This document shows positions 16,831 through 24,773 of a DNA stretch of 42,278 nt, one piece after another. Each line of letters starts with the position of its first letter. Position 1 is the first letter of the stretch. The notes beneath the pieces were generated by a model. It searched no databases. It was not told where the DNA came from and worked only from the letters and a program-made list of their open reading frames with translations. Source of the DNA: Streptomyces roseolus. GTDB lineage: Bacteria; Actinomycetota; Actinomycetes; Streptomycetales; Streptomycetaceae. The position numbers and the translations under genes were made by a program. The stretch covers positions 1 to 42,278 of the forward strand of contig NZ_BMTV01000034.1 of the NCBI RefSeq assembly GCF_014649855.1, given 5' to 3'.

Positions 16831-17745
16831 TCAGGCGCGCTGGAACTGCGGCCCCATCGGCGGCATCCGGAACTCCGCGGCCGGCTCGGGGCCGCCCTGC
16901 CCGGCGTGCACCGGCTGCGGGTAGCCGTACGCGGGCCCGGGGCCCGGCACCGACGACTGCGGGTAGCCGTAGGCGGGCTCCCGCTCGGGCATCGGCGGCA
17001 CGGGGGGCATCGGCGGCAGCGGCGGCACGGGGGTGTGGACGACGGTCGCGTCGAGGTCCGGGTCCGGGGCGGAGCCCGTACCGGCTCCGGTGCCGGCGGC
17101 GGAGGCGTCGACGAGCGCGGTCTCGGCGAGCGAGCCCTCGGAGACGGACGCCGAGGCGTCGGTGCCGGCCGCGTCGGCGGCGTCCTCGGGCGCCTCGTCG
17201 ACCGAGATGCCGAAGTCCGTCGCCAGGCCCACCAGGCCGGTCGGATAGCCCTGCCCGACCGCCCGGAACTTCCATCCGTCGCCCCGGCGGTACAGCTCGC
17301 CGCAGATGACCGCGGTCTCCTCGCCGGTCTCCGCCGTGACGTCGAAGCTGGCCAGCGGTTCCCGGTCGGGCGCGGCCGTGGCGTCGTACAGGTGGATCCG
17401 CAGGTCCGTGACGGCGCGGAAGGTGCCGCCGTCCGAGGAGGCGGCGAGCACCACCCGGTCGACGGCGGCGTCGAGCGCCCCGAGGTCGGCCTCGACCGTG
17501 TCCGTCAGCCCGTCGGCCACCCGCTTCTTCGGCAGCCGCCGCACCAGCCCCGAAGGGTGGCGCGGCTGGTTGTAGAAGACGAAGTCCTCGTCGGAGCGGA
17601 CTCGCCCGTCGGGCCCGAGGACCAGGGCCGAGGCGTCCACGTCGGGGACCCCGGGGCCCGGGGTCCAGCGGAGCACGGCCCGTACGGCCGCGGTGTCGAG
17701 AGGGACGTTGGAGCCCTTCAGCATCGCGTGCGTCATGACGGCCAT
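16831..17745 (-). CDS. TerD-domain protein with disordered Pro/Gly/Tyr tail
   Basis: Protein of 304 aa. Residues 1-180 are a TerD domain (LKGSNVPLDTAAVRAVLRW, VDASALVLGPDGRVRSDEDF, RAVGQGYPTGLVGLATDFGI). The calcium-loop region is divergent: the NLTGEG... stretch is replaced by KKRVADGLTDTVEADLGALD. From about 185 a low-complexity Ala/Ser/Asp segment leads to a Pro/Met tail with PVPPLPPMPPVPPMP and two AYGYPQ repeats. Such tails are seen on actinobacterial Ter proteins and may bind partners. The ATG at 17745 has GGAGG five bases upstream. It is divergent from the lyase operon. Confidence 0.88.
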   Translation of the reverse strand: MAVMTHAMLKGSNVPLDTAAVRAVLRWTPGPGVPDVDASALVLGPDGRVRSDEDFVFYNQPRHPSGLVRRLPKKRVADGLTDTVEADLGALDAAVDRVVLAASSDGGTFRAVTDLRIHLYDATAAPDREPLASFDVTAETGEETAVICGELYRRGDGWKFRAVGQGYPTGLVGLATDFGISVDEAPEDAADAAGTDASASVSEGSLAETALVDASAAGTGAGTGSAPDPDLDATVVHTPVPPLPPMPPVPPMPEREPAYGYPQSSVPGPGPAYGYPQPVHAGQGGPEPAAEFRMPPMGPQFQRA

Positions 17746-17977
17746 CCTGCCCTCCTGCCCGACCGGGGGACAACGCGGGGGCGCGACGAACCGCCCGGCG
17801 GCCGGGCCGGAGCGGCGGAACCGGGATCGTACACCTGACGGAATCCGGTGTAGGGGAGGCATCCGACGGGGACGGGTTACCTGGATTTCACGCGCGCTGG
17901 GAACCATGGACACCCGCACCTACGTACTATTACCGGCCACGTGTCATCCGGCCAAAGAAACCAGACGGGGGACTTAT
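17746..17977. other. Divergent promoter region of the Ter biosynthetic operon
   Basis: This 232-bp spacer separates the tailed TerD gene from the lyase gene. GGGAACC at 17899-17905, followed by CGTACTATTA from 17923, resembles an ECF-sigma promoter, but the spacing is slightly long, so it is only a candidate. The lyase ribosome site GGGGGA lies at 17967-17972. Nothing else was recognised. Confidence 0.35.
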
Positions 17978-19192
17978 ATGCGTCATTTCGGGCACATTCC
18001 GTCCACCGTGCGGAACGGACTGTTCCACCGCGAGCCGGTCGAGTTCACCGCCGACTCGCCCGCCGGCACGCTCGCGGTCGCCCTCGGCGCCACGCTCTAC
18101 AGCCCGGCCACCCGGCCCCGTCTCGCCGACGCGATCCGCAAGCAGGCCGCCCGGGGCGTCGTGTCCATGGTCCTCTGCCTGGAGGACTCGATCGGCGACG
18201 AGGACGTCCAGGCCGGCGAGGCCAACCTGATCCAGGAATTCCGCCGCCTCGCCACCGAGACCCCGGAGGGGACCGAGGACGGCGGCACGGCCGACGGGCG
18301 GCCCGCCGAGGGCCCCGGCCTCCCCCTGCTCTTCATCCGCGTCCGCGACCCCCGCCAGATCACCGACCTCACCACCCGCCTCGGCGACGCCGTCCGCCTG
18401 CTGTCCGGATTCGTCCTGCCCAAGTTCACCGAGGCCCGCGGCGCCGCCTTCCTCGAGGCGCTCGGCCAGGCCGAGCGCCTCGCCGGCCGTCGCCTCTACG
18501 CCATGCCCGTCCTGGAGTCCCCCGAGCTGCTCCACCTGGAGACCCGGGCCGAGACCCTCGCCGGCATCGCCGCCATCACCGACAAGTACCGCGACCGGGT
18601 CCTCGCCCTCCGCCTCGGCGTCACCGACTTCTGCTCCGCCTACGGGCTCCGCCGCTCGCCCGACATGACCGCCTACGACGTCAAGGTCGTCGCCCACGTC
18701 ATCGCCGACGTCGTCAACGTCCTCGGCCGCGCCGACGGCACCGGCTTCACCATCACCGGCCCCGTCTGGGAGTACTTCCGCCCTGGCGAGCGCATGTTCA
18801 AGCCCCAGCTGCGCCGCAGCCCCTTCCTGGAGGGCCGCGCCGAGGACCTGCGCACCGCCCTCATCGAGCACGACATGGACGGCCTGCTCCGCGAGATCGA
18901 ACTCGACCGCGCCAACGGCCTCCTCGGCAAGACCTGCATCCACCCCACCCACGTGGTGCCCGTCCACGCCCTGTCCGTGGTCAGCCACGAGGAGTGGAGC
19001 GACGCCCAGGACATCCTCCGTCCCGAGCGGGACGGCGGCGGAGTGCTCCGCTCCGCCTATACGAACAAGATGAACGAAGTGAAGCCGCACCGCGCCTGGG
19101 CCGAGCGCACCCTGCTGCGCGCCGACGCCTTCGGCGTCGCCCGCGAGGACGTCGGCTTCGTGGAACTGCTCACCGCCGGCCTGGCCGGCTGA
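17978..19192 (+). CDS. HpcH/HpaI aldolase / citrate-lyase-like protein of the Ter operon
   Basis: C-C bond lyase homologue of 404 aa. It has TIM-barrel signatures of the citrate lyase beta/HpcH family: VSMVLCLEDSIGDEDV (acidic metal/substrate region), LPKFTEARG, and ALRLGVTDFCSAYGLRRSPD. Late motifs are GLLGKTCIHPTHVVPVHAL, in which GKTCIHP matches the family's G-x-x-C-I-H-P. Start is ATG at 17978 with GGGGGA upstream. It leads a same-strand run with the phosphoribosyltransferase (18 bases on) and HAD genes. In published comparative work, this trio marks a Ter-associated pathway proposed to build a nucleoside-like metabolite. The actual substrate is unknown. Confidence 0.88.
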   Translation: MRHFGHIPSTVRNGLFHREPVEFTADSPAGTLAVALGATLYSPATRPRLADAIRKQAARGVVSMVLCLEDSIGDEDVQAGEANLIQEFRRLATETPEGTEDGGTADGRPAEGPGLPLLFIRVRDPRQITDLTTRLGDAVRLLSGFVLPKFTEARGAAFLEALGQAERLAGRRLYAMPVLESPELLHLETRAETLAGIAAITDKYRDRVLALRLGVTDFCSAYGLRRSPDMTAYDVKVVAHVIADVVNVLGRADGTGFTITGPVWEYFRPGERMFKPQLRRSPFLEGRAEDLRTALIEHDMDGLLREIELDRANGLLGKTCIHPTHVVPVHALSVVSHEEWSDAQDILRPERDGGGVLRSAYTNKMNEVKPHRAWAERTLLRADAFGVAREDVGFVELLTAGLAG

Positions 19193-19210
19193 CGAAAGGA
19201 CTGCGGCGAC

Positions 19211-21988
19211 GTGGTGTGGACCGGAACGTGGGTCGCGGAGCGGCTCGGCGTCGAACTGATCGGCGACGAGGAGCTGCCGGCCCTCTTGGGCCTCGCCCTG
19301 CGCCGCAACCCCAAGCGCGCCCACCTGCTCGTCTCCAGCGTGCTCGGCAAGCACGTGCCGCAGCACCCCTCCGTCGTGTACGGCTCCGGCCTCGGCCTCG
19401 GCCTGCGCGTCCGCGAGCTCCTCGGCGCGGAGGAGTCCGGGCGGGCCGTCGTCCTCGGGTACGCCGAGACCGCCACCGCCCTCGGCCACGCCGTCGCCGA
19501 CGGCCTCGGCTCGGCCCCCTACCTCCACTCCACCCGCCGCCCCGTCCCCGGCGTCGCCACCGCGGGCGGTTTCGAGGAGTCCCACTCCCACGCCACCTCC
19601 CACCTGCTGCTCCCCGAGGACCCGGAGCTGCTGGCGGGCCCGGGACCGCTGGTCCTCGTCGACGACGAGTTCTCCACCGGCAACACCGTCCTCAACACCA
19701 TCCGCGGCCTCCACGAGCGCTACCCCCGCGACCGGTACGTCGTCGTCGCCCTCGTCGACATGCGCGCCCCCGCCGACCGCGACCGCCTCACCGCCTTCGC
19801 CGCCGAGATCGGCGCCCGCGTCGACCTCCTCTCCCTCGCCGCCGGCACGGTCACCCTCCCGGACGGCGTCCTGGAGAAGGGCCAGGAACTGGTGGCCCGC
19901 CACGAGCCCACCGCACCGGCGACGGCGCCCACCACGCCGACGGCCGGGCCCGCAGCCCCGACGGCCGCGCCTGCCACCTCGGCCGTGCCCGCAGCCCCGT
20001 CGGCGGCGCCCACCACGCCGACGGTCGCGCCCGTAGCTCCGACGGCCGGGCCCGCCGCCCCGGCCGTGCCCGCAGCCCCGTCGGCGGCGCCCACCACGCC
20101 GACGGTCGCGCCCGCAGCTCCGACGGCCGGGCCCGCCGCCCCGGCCGTACCCGCGGCATCCACCCCGTCGGCCATACCCGCGGCGCCCGTCGTACCGGCC
20201 GCGCCCGTCGTACCGGCCGCGCCCGCCGTCGTACGCGTCCCCCTCGACTGGCCCGCCGGGGTCCCCGACGGGGGCCGGCACGGGTTCACGCCCGAGCACC
20301 GCGCCCGCCTGGAGGCGGCGCTGCCCGGGATGACGAAGGCCCTCGCCGAGGCGCTCGCCGCCGACGCGCCGGACGGCGCCGACCGCGCCGACCGCACCCC
20401 CCGCGTCCTCGTCCTCGGCTTCGAGGAGCTGATGTACGCGCCGCTGCGGCTCGCCGGCGCCCTGGAGGACGCGGGCCTCGACGTCCGGTACTCCACCACC
20501 ACCCGCTCGCCCGTCCTCGCCGTCGACGACCCCGGCTACGCCATCCGCACCCGGCTCGTCTTCCCCGCCCACGACGACCCGGCCGACGGCCCCGGCGACC
20601 GCTACGCCTACAACGTCGCCGGCGGCGGCTTCGACGCCGTCGTCGCGGTCGTCGACTCGGCCGCCGACACCCCCGAGCTGCACGCCCCCGACGGCCTGCT
20701 CGCCCAGCTCGCCGCGCACATCCCGCGCGTCGCCCTGGCCGTCGTCCCGTCGTACACCCCGCGGCCGCGATCGCAGCCGCGACCGCAGGCGGCCATGGAT
20801 CCGATGGCCGCGCCCGAAGCTCCCGAAAGGAGCTCCATGCTGCCCGAGCCCCTCCGCGGCCCCGCCTTCTCCTCGTACGCCCCCGAGGAGGTCGGCTGGC
20901 TGCTCCAGGACCTCTCGGACGTCGAGCTGGAGGCGCCCACCGAGGAACGCGAGGAAGCCATCCAGCGCGGCGGCGCGCACTACGCCGAGTCGCTGCCCGT
21001 CGAGTACCAGCCGAGCGCCCGCTACCAGGAGCTCTTCCACAGCGCCCTGGAGTCCTCCGCCGCCCGCATCGCCCACGCGGTCGGCACCGTCACCGAGACC
21101 GTCCTCGCCGAGAGGTCCGCCCGCCCGGTCCTCGTCTCGCTCGCCCGCGCCGGCACCCCCGTCGGCGTCCTGATGCGCCGCTGGGCGCTCCACCGCCACG
21201 GCCTCGACCTGCCGCACTACGCCGTCTCGATCGTCCGCGGCCGCGGCATCGACGCCAACGCGCTGCGCTGGCTCGCCGCCCACCACGACCCGGCCGACGT
21301 CGTCTTCGTCGACGGCTGGACCGGCAAGGGCGCCATCACCCGCGAACTCGCCGCCGCCCTGCGGGAGTCGGAGGAGTTCGCCGGCTTCGACCCGGAGATC
21401 GCGGTCCTCGCCGACCCCGGTTCCTGCGTCCGCACCTACGGCACCCGCGAGGACTTCCTCATCCCGTCCGCGTGCCTCAACTCCACCGTCTCCGGGCTGA
21501 TATCGCGCACGGTGCTCCGCGCCGACCTGGTCGGCACGCACGACTTCCACGGCGCCAAGTTCTACCGCGACCTGTCCGGCGCCGACGTCTCGAACGCCTT
21601 CCTCGACGCCGTCGAGGCCCGCTTCGACGAGGTCGCCGCCACCGTCGACACCGACGTGAAGGACCTCCTCGCCGCCGACCGCACCCCCACCTGGGAGGGC
21701 TGGGCGGCCGTCGAGCGCATCAGCGAGGAGTACGGCATCCACGACGTGAACCTCGTGAAGCCCGGCGTCGGCGAGACCACCCGCGTCCTGCTGCGCCGCG
21801 TCCCCTGGAAGATCCTCGCGAAGCGCGGCGCCGGCGCCGACCTCGCCCACGTCCGCCTCCTCGCGGAGCAGCGCGGCGTCCCCGTGGAGGAGGTCGACGG
21901 CCTCCCGTACACCTGCGTGGGCCTCATCCACCCCCAGTACACGAGAGGCGCGACGGGCGCCGACGGGAAGGCGGTGGCGTCCCGATGA
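19211..21988 (+). CDS. Fused phosphoribosyltransferase-TRSP / PRTase-PELOTA (StiP-like) protein
   Basis: A single 925-codon frame with two proteins end to end. Residues ~20-235 are a type I PRTase whose PRPP loop is LVLVDDEFSTGNT (about 146-158). Residues ~236-343 are an Ala/Pro/Thr linker with an 81-bp DNA repeat. Residues ~395-520 look like the TRSP domain (YSTTTRSPVLAVDD). From M543 (MLPEPLRGPAFSSYAPEEVG) the frame matches the family annotated cysteine protease StiP, also read as a second PRTase with VVFVDGWTGKGA (about 696). A C-terminal PELOTA-type RNA-binding domain follows (about 828-915). Start is GTG 19211 after GAAAGGA. The stop overlaps the HAD gene start (ATGA). An internal ribosome site precedes M543, so one long and one 383-aa short product may both be made. 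Confidence 0.88.
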   Translation: MVWTGTWVAERLGVELIGDEELPALLGLALRRNPKRAHLLVSSVLGKHVPQHPSVVYGSGLGLGLRVRELLGAEESGRAVVLGYAETATALGHAVADGLGSAPYLHSTRRPVPGVATAGGFEESHSHATSHLLLPEDPELLAGPGPLVLVDDEFSTGNTVLNTIRGLHERYPRDRYVVVALVDMRAPADRDRLTAFAAEIGARVDLLSLAAGTVTLPDGVLEKGQELVARHEPTAPATAPTTPTAGPAAPTAAPATSAVPAAPSAAPTTPTVAPVAPTAGPAAPAVPAAPSAAPTTPTVAPAAPTAGPAAPAVPAASTPSAIPAAPVVPAAPVVPAAPAVVRVPLDWPAGVPDGGRHGFTPEHRARLEAALPGMTKALAEALAADAPDGADRADRTPRVLVLGFEELMYAPLRLAGALEDAGLDVRYSTTTRSPVLAVDDPGYAIRTRLVFPAHDDPADGPGDRYAYNVAGGGFDAVVAVVDSAADTPELHAPDGLLAQLAAHIPRVALAVVPSYTPRPRSQPRPQAAMDPMAAPEAPERSSMLPEPLRGPAFSSYAPEEVGWLLQDLSDVELEAPTEEREEAIQRGGAHYAESLPVEYQPSARYQELFHSALESSAARIAHAVGTVTETVLAERSARPVLVSLARAGTPVGVLMRRWALHRHGLDLPHYAVSIVRGRGIDANALRWLAAHHDPADVVFVDGWTGKGAITRELAAALRESEEFAGFDPEIAVLADPGSCVRTYGTREDFLIPSACLNSTVSGLISRTVLRADLVGTHDFHGAKFYRDLSGADVSNAFLDAVEARFDEVAATVDTDVKDLLAADRTPTWEGWAAVERISEEYGIHDVNLVKPGVGETTRVLLRRVPWKILAKRGAGADLAHVRLLAEQRGVPVEEVDGLPYTCVGLIHPQYTRGATGADGKAVASR
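19981..20142 (+). repeat. 81-bp in-frame tandem repeat (two copies)
   Basis: Copies start at 19981 and 20062 and are nearly identical. Each encodes 27 residues of Ala/Pro/Thr linker (AVPAAPSAAPTTPTVAP...). Partial copies precede and follow, so linker length probably varies between strains by slippage. Confidence 0.8.
20826..20839 (+). promoter_or_regulatory. Internal ribosome-binding site and ATG inside the PRTase frame
   Basis: AAAGGAG (20826-20832) lies four bases before ATG 20837, in frame with the whole ORF (codon 543). The ATG coincides with the normal N-terminus of the StiP-like family, so independent initiation of a 383-aa protein is plausible. Confidence 0.65.
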
Positions 21989-22812
21989 GCACCGTTCCCG
22001 CCCCGCGTACGACCCTGGTCGCCAGCGACCTCGACCGCACCCTCATCTACTCGACCGCGGCCCTCGCCCTCGGCATGCCGGACGCGCAGGCGCCCCGGCT
22101 GCTGTGCGTCGAGGTCCACGAGTCCAAGCCGCTCTCGTACATGACGGAGGAGGCCGCCGGACTCCTCGCCCGGCTCACCGCCGAGACCGTCTTCGTGCCC
22201 ACCACGACCCGGACGCGCAAGCAGTACCAGCGCATCCAACTCCCGGGCAGCACACCGAAGTACGCGATCTGCGCCAACGGCGGGCACATCCTCGTCGACG
22301 GCGTCACCGACGCCGACTGGCACGCCTCCGTCCTCCGCAGGCTCGCCGACGAGTGCGCCCCGCTCTCCGAGATCCGCGCCTACCTCACCGCCACGACGGA
22401 CCTCTCCTGGGTGCGCAAGCACCGGGTCGCCGAGGACCTCTTCGCCTACCTGGTCGTCGAGCGGGAGCGGCTCCCGGAGGACTGGCTGGAACGCTTCGGC
22501 GCCTGGGCCGGCGAGCGGGGCTGGACGGTCTCGCTCCAGGGCCGCAAGGTGTACGCGGTGCCGAAGCCGCTCACCAAGAGCGCCGCGGTCCGCGAGGTCG
22601 CCCGGCGTACCGGCGCCGCGCTCACCCTCGCGGCGGGCGACTCGCTCCTCGACGCCGATCTGCTGCTCGCCGCGGACCGGGCCTGGCGCCCGGGCCACGG
22701 CGAACTCGCCGACAGCGCCTGGTCCGCCCCCCACCTCGACGTCCTCGCGGAGCGGGGCGTGGCGGCGGGCGAGGAGATCCTCCGCCGCTTCAGGGCGGCG
22801 GCGCTCTCCTGA
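21985..22812 (+). CDS. HAD-superfamily phosphatase of the Ter operon
   Basis: Haloacid-dehalogenase-type hydrolase of 275 aa. Motif I is VASDLDRTLIY (nucleophile D15, acid D17), the motif II region is FVPTTTRTRKQYQ, motif III lysine is in PKPLTKSAAV, and motif IV is LAAGDSLLDADLLL. The cap between about 80 and 190 suggests a Cof/SPP-like small-molecule phosphatase. The ATG overlaps the upstream stop (ATGA), implying translational coupling with the PRTase protein. In the proposed Ter pathway it would dephosphorylate the PRTase/lyase product. The operon ends here; a loose CCAGGCC/GGCCTGG hairpin at 22850-22882 may terminate it. Confidence 0.9.
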   Translation: MSTVPAPRTTLVASDLDRTLIYSTAALALGMPDAQAPRLLCVEVHESKPLSYMTEEAAGLLARLTAETVFVPTTTRTRKQYQRIQLPGSTPKYAICANGGHILVDGVTDADWHASVLRRLADECAPLSEIRAYLTATTDLSWVRKHRVAEDLFAYLVVERERLPEDWLERFGAWAGERGWTVSLQGRKVYAVPKPLTKSAAVREVARRTGAALTLAAGDSLLDADLLLAADRAWRPGHGELADSAWSAPHLDVLAERGVAAGEEILRRFRAAALS

Positions 22813-22886
22813 GGGACCGGGGCCCGCAGGCCCGAGGGCGCTGAGGCCGCCAGGCCCCGGACTCTCGGACCTTCAGGCCTGGAGGG

Positions 22887-23105
22887 TCAGCCGCAGCAAC
22901 CCCCGCCGCAGCAGCCGCCTCCGCCCCCGCTCGGGGCGGGGGCGGACGAGGAGGCCGCGGAGCCGCCGACGGCCACGGCCGACAGCAGCTTCACGGTGTC
23001 GTCGTGCCCGGCGGGGCACGCGGCGGGGTCGGAGGACTCGGCCATGGGCCGGCTGAGCTCGAAGGTGTCACCACAGGTGCGGCAGCGGTATTCGTAACGA
23101 GGCAT
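22887..23105 (-). CDS. FmdB-type zinc-ribbon protein
   Basis: Protein of 72 aa starting MPRYEYRCRTCGDTFELSRP, the FmdB/putative regulatory zinc-ribbon signature. C8/C11 and a second site around C29-H33 (CPAGH) would hold one zinc. The tail is glycine/serine-rich and ends in clustered cysteines (GGGGGCCGGGCCG). The role of the family is unknown. It begins 9 bases after the stop of the coiled-coil gene and is probably cotranscribed with it. It is convergent with the HAD gene. Confidence 0.88.
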   Translation of the reverse strand: MPRYEYRCRTCGDTFELSRPMAESSDPAACPAGHDDTVKLLSAVAVGGSAASSSAPAPSGGGGGCCGGGCCG

Positions 23106-23114
23106 GGGACCAGG

Positions 23115-24482
23115 CTAGTGGGCCCCCGCGCCCCGCTCCTCACGAATGGCGGCGACGACCCTCCCGGCCGCCTCCCGCACCGCCTCCAGCTCCATCAGGA
23201 AGTGCCAGTAGTCGGGGTGGCGTCCTTCCAGCCCGTCCACGGCCCGCTCGATCCGGGCGACGGCCTCGTCGAGGGGGCGGGCGTGCCGCGGATCGGGCCG
23301 GCTGCGTCCCTCCATGGCGAGCCGCTGCGCGTCCCGCACCGCGAACCTGGCCTTGTCCGTCTCCGCCTTCGGGTCCTCGGCGGCCGCGTCGAGCCGCCGC
23401 AGCCGGTCGCCGGCGGCGGAGACGGCCTCCCCGGTCGTGTCGAGCAGCGCGCGGACGGTCGCCAGCAGGGCGGTCACGTCCGGCCACCGCTGCTCGGACC
23501 GGGCCGTCACGGCCTCCGCGAGCCGCTCCCGCGCCTGCCGCACGGCCTCGGCGGCCTGCTCGGGCACGTGCTGGAGGTCCTGCCAGCAGGCGAGGGAGTA
23601 CCGACGGCGCAGCTCGGACAGCACGGGCTCGACGGCCTCGGACCGCGTGGCCAGGGCCTCGGCCCGGGTCCGCAGCGACACCAGCCGCTTGTCGATCTCC
23701 GCGGCCCGCTCCGGCAGCCGCAGGGCCTCGGCCCGTACCGCCTCCGCGTCCCGCACGACCCGATCGGCCCGCTGAAGCGTCTCACCGACCCCGTGCCGCC
23801 CGGCCCCTTCGTTGAGCCGGGTCAACTCGGGCCCGAGCGCGGCGAGCCGCGCGGCGAGATCGTCGGCGCGCAGACCGGCCCCCCGCGCGGAATCGAGTGC
23901 TTCACCGGCCCCGCGCAGCGCCTGCCGCGCCCGCTCCACGGCGGGCGCGAGCCGCGCCAGCTGGGTCTCGGCCCGGTCGAGCAACGGCGCGAGCCCGCCC
24001 TCGAACCGGTCGAGCTCCCCCTTGACCCGCTCCAGCTCCTCACGCGCCGCGGTGAGCTCCGTCCGGGCCCGCTGGGCGCTCCCGGCGTCGATCTCCTCCC
24101 GGTCCAGATCGACCCTGTCCACGGCGGAGATGTACGCGTGCGACACCTCGTCGATCCGCCGCCCCAGTGCCTCGAACCGCTCGACGGCCCGCCGGGCCTC
24201 GGGAGACCCGTCGACGGCGGTGATGGTCTCCATGGTGATCCGCAGCCCCCGCTGCGCCGTGTCGAGCTCGTAGAACGCCTCGGCCGCCGCGTCCTTGGCC
24301 GCCTGCGCCTCCGCCCGCTGACTCTCCCCGCGCCCCCCGAACCACCGGCGCGTCCCCCCACCGGCGAACGCCACCGGCAACAGGGCCCCCAGGAGCAACG
24401 GCAACACGAGGCCCAGCCGAACCGTGGAACCGGCCCCGGGCGCCCTGCCGTCCCCCGAGGATGTCTCGCCGCTCGCCGCCAA
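23115..24482 (-). CDS. Membrane-anchored coiled-coil protein of unknown function
   Basis: Protein of 455 aa, not assigned to a named family. An N-terminal hydrophobic stretch (about 22-40, LGLVLPLLLGALLPVAFAGG) would anchor it or act as a signal. The rest is almost entirely helical with heptad-like Leu/Ala spacing and many E/R/A residues (ARTELTAAREELERVKGELD, LPERAAEIDKRLVSLRTRAE), so a long coiled coil is expected. One cysteine lies in SLACWQDLQHVP. The likely start is TTG at 24482 after GAGAGGGA. Its position beside the Ter operon and cotranscription with the zinc-ribbon gene are the only functional hints. Confidence 0.75.
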   Translation of the reverse strand: MAASGETSSGDGRAPGAGSTVRLGLVLPLLLGALLPVAFAGGGTRRWFGGRGESQRAEAQAAKDAAAEAFYELDTAQRGLRITMETITAVDGSPEARRAVERFEALGRRIDEVSHAYISAVDRVDLDREEIDAGSAQRARTELTAAREELERVKGELDRFEGGLAPLLDRAETQLARLAPAVERARQALRGAGEALDSARGAGLRADDLAARLAALGPELTRLNEGAGRHGVGETLQRADRVVRDAEAVRAEALRLPERAAEIDKRLVSLRTRAEALATRSEAVEPVLSELRRRYSLACWQDLQHVPEQAAEAVRQARERLAEAVTARSEQRWPDVTALLATVRALLDTTGEAVSAAGDRLRRLDAAAEDPKAETDKARFAVRDAQRLAMEGRSRPDPRHARPLDEAVARIERAVDGLEGRHPDYWHFLMELEAVREAAGRVVAAIREERGAGAH

Positions 24483-24626
24483 CGTCCCTCTCCCGTGCTG
24501 TCTCCGCCGTGCCCGGTCCGTTCATTCTCCCACCCACCAAGGACGAACACACGGCCCGATCAGTTCGCCCCCGCCCACCGGTTTGCGGCACCCACCCGTC
24601 AGCCATGTAGGCTGTTGCTCTCCCAC

Positions 24627-24701
24627 GGGTGCGTAGCTCAGGGGTAGAGCGCTGCTCTTACAAAGCAGATGTCGGCGGTTCGAAACCGTCCGCGCCCACC
24701 A
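24627..24701 (+). tRNA. tRNA-Val (anticodon UAC), CCA encoded
   Basis: A complete cloverleaf: acceptor GGGTGCG with CGCGCCC (one G-T wobble), D arm GCTC/GAGC, anticodon arm CTGCT-CTTACAA-AGCAG with anticodon TAC, T arm GGCGG-TTCGAAA-CCGTC, discriminator A and genomic CCA at 24699-24701. It is the presumed integration target of the adjacent element, whose integrase lies 73 bases downstream. The tRNA remains intact. Confidence 0.95.
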
Positions 24702-24705
24702 GCAC

Positions 24706-24739
24706 AAAGGCCCCGGACCGATCATGGTCCGGGGCCTTT
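24706..24739 (+). terminator. Terminator after tRNA-Val
   Basis: AAAGGCCCCGGACC (24706-24719) pairs perfectly with GGTCCGGGGCCTTT (24726-24739) with a 6-nt loop. The symmetric A/T ends let it serve both the tRNA and the integrase on the other strand. Confidence 0.85.
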
Positions 24740-24773
24740 GACATCTACTTCTGACATCAACGGGAGCGGTCGA

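Noticed and set aside
17899..17932. ECF-sigma promoter (GGAAC and CGTA) for the lyase operon
   Set aside because: Spacing is longer than the usual 16-17 bases and the -10 match is weak, so it is mentioned only as a candidate in the spacer.
17930..21931. 1333-codon open frame on the minus strand opposite the Ter enzymes
   Set aside because: It is the mirror of two well-supported + strand genes. High GC opens the antisense frame, its composition (Val/Gly/Glu/Ala only) is typical of a shadow, and no domain is recognisable.
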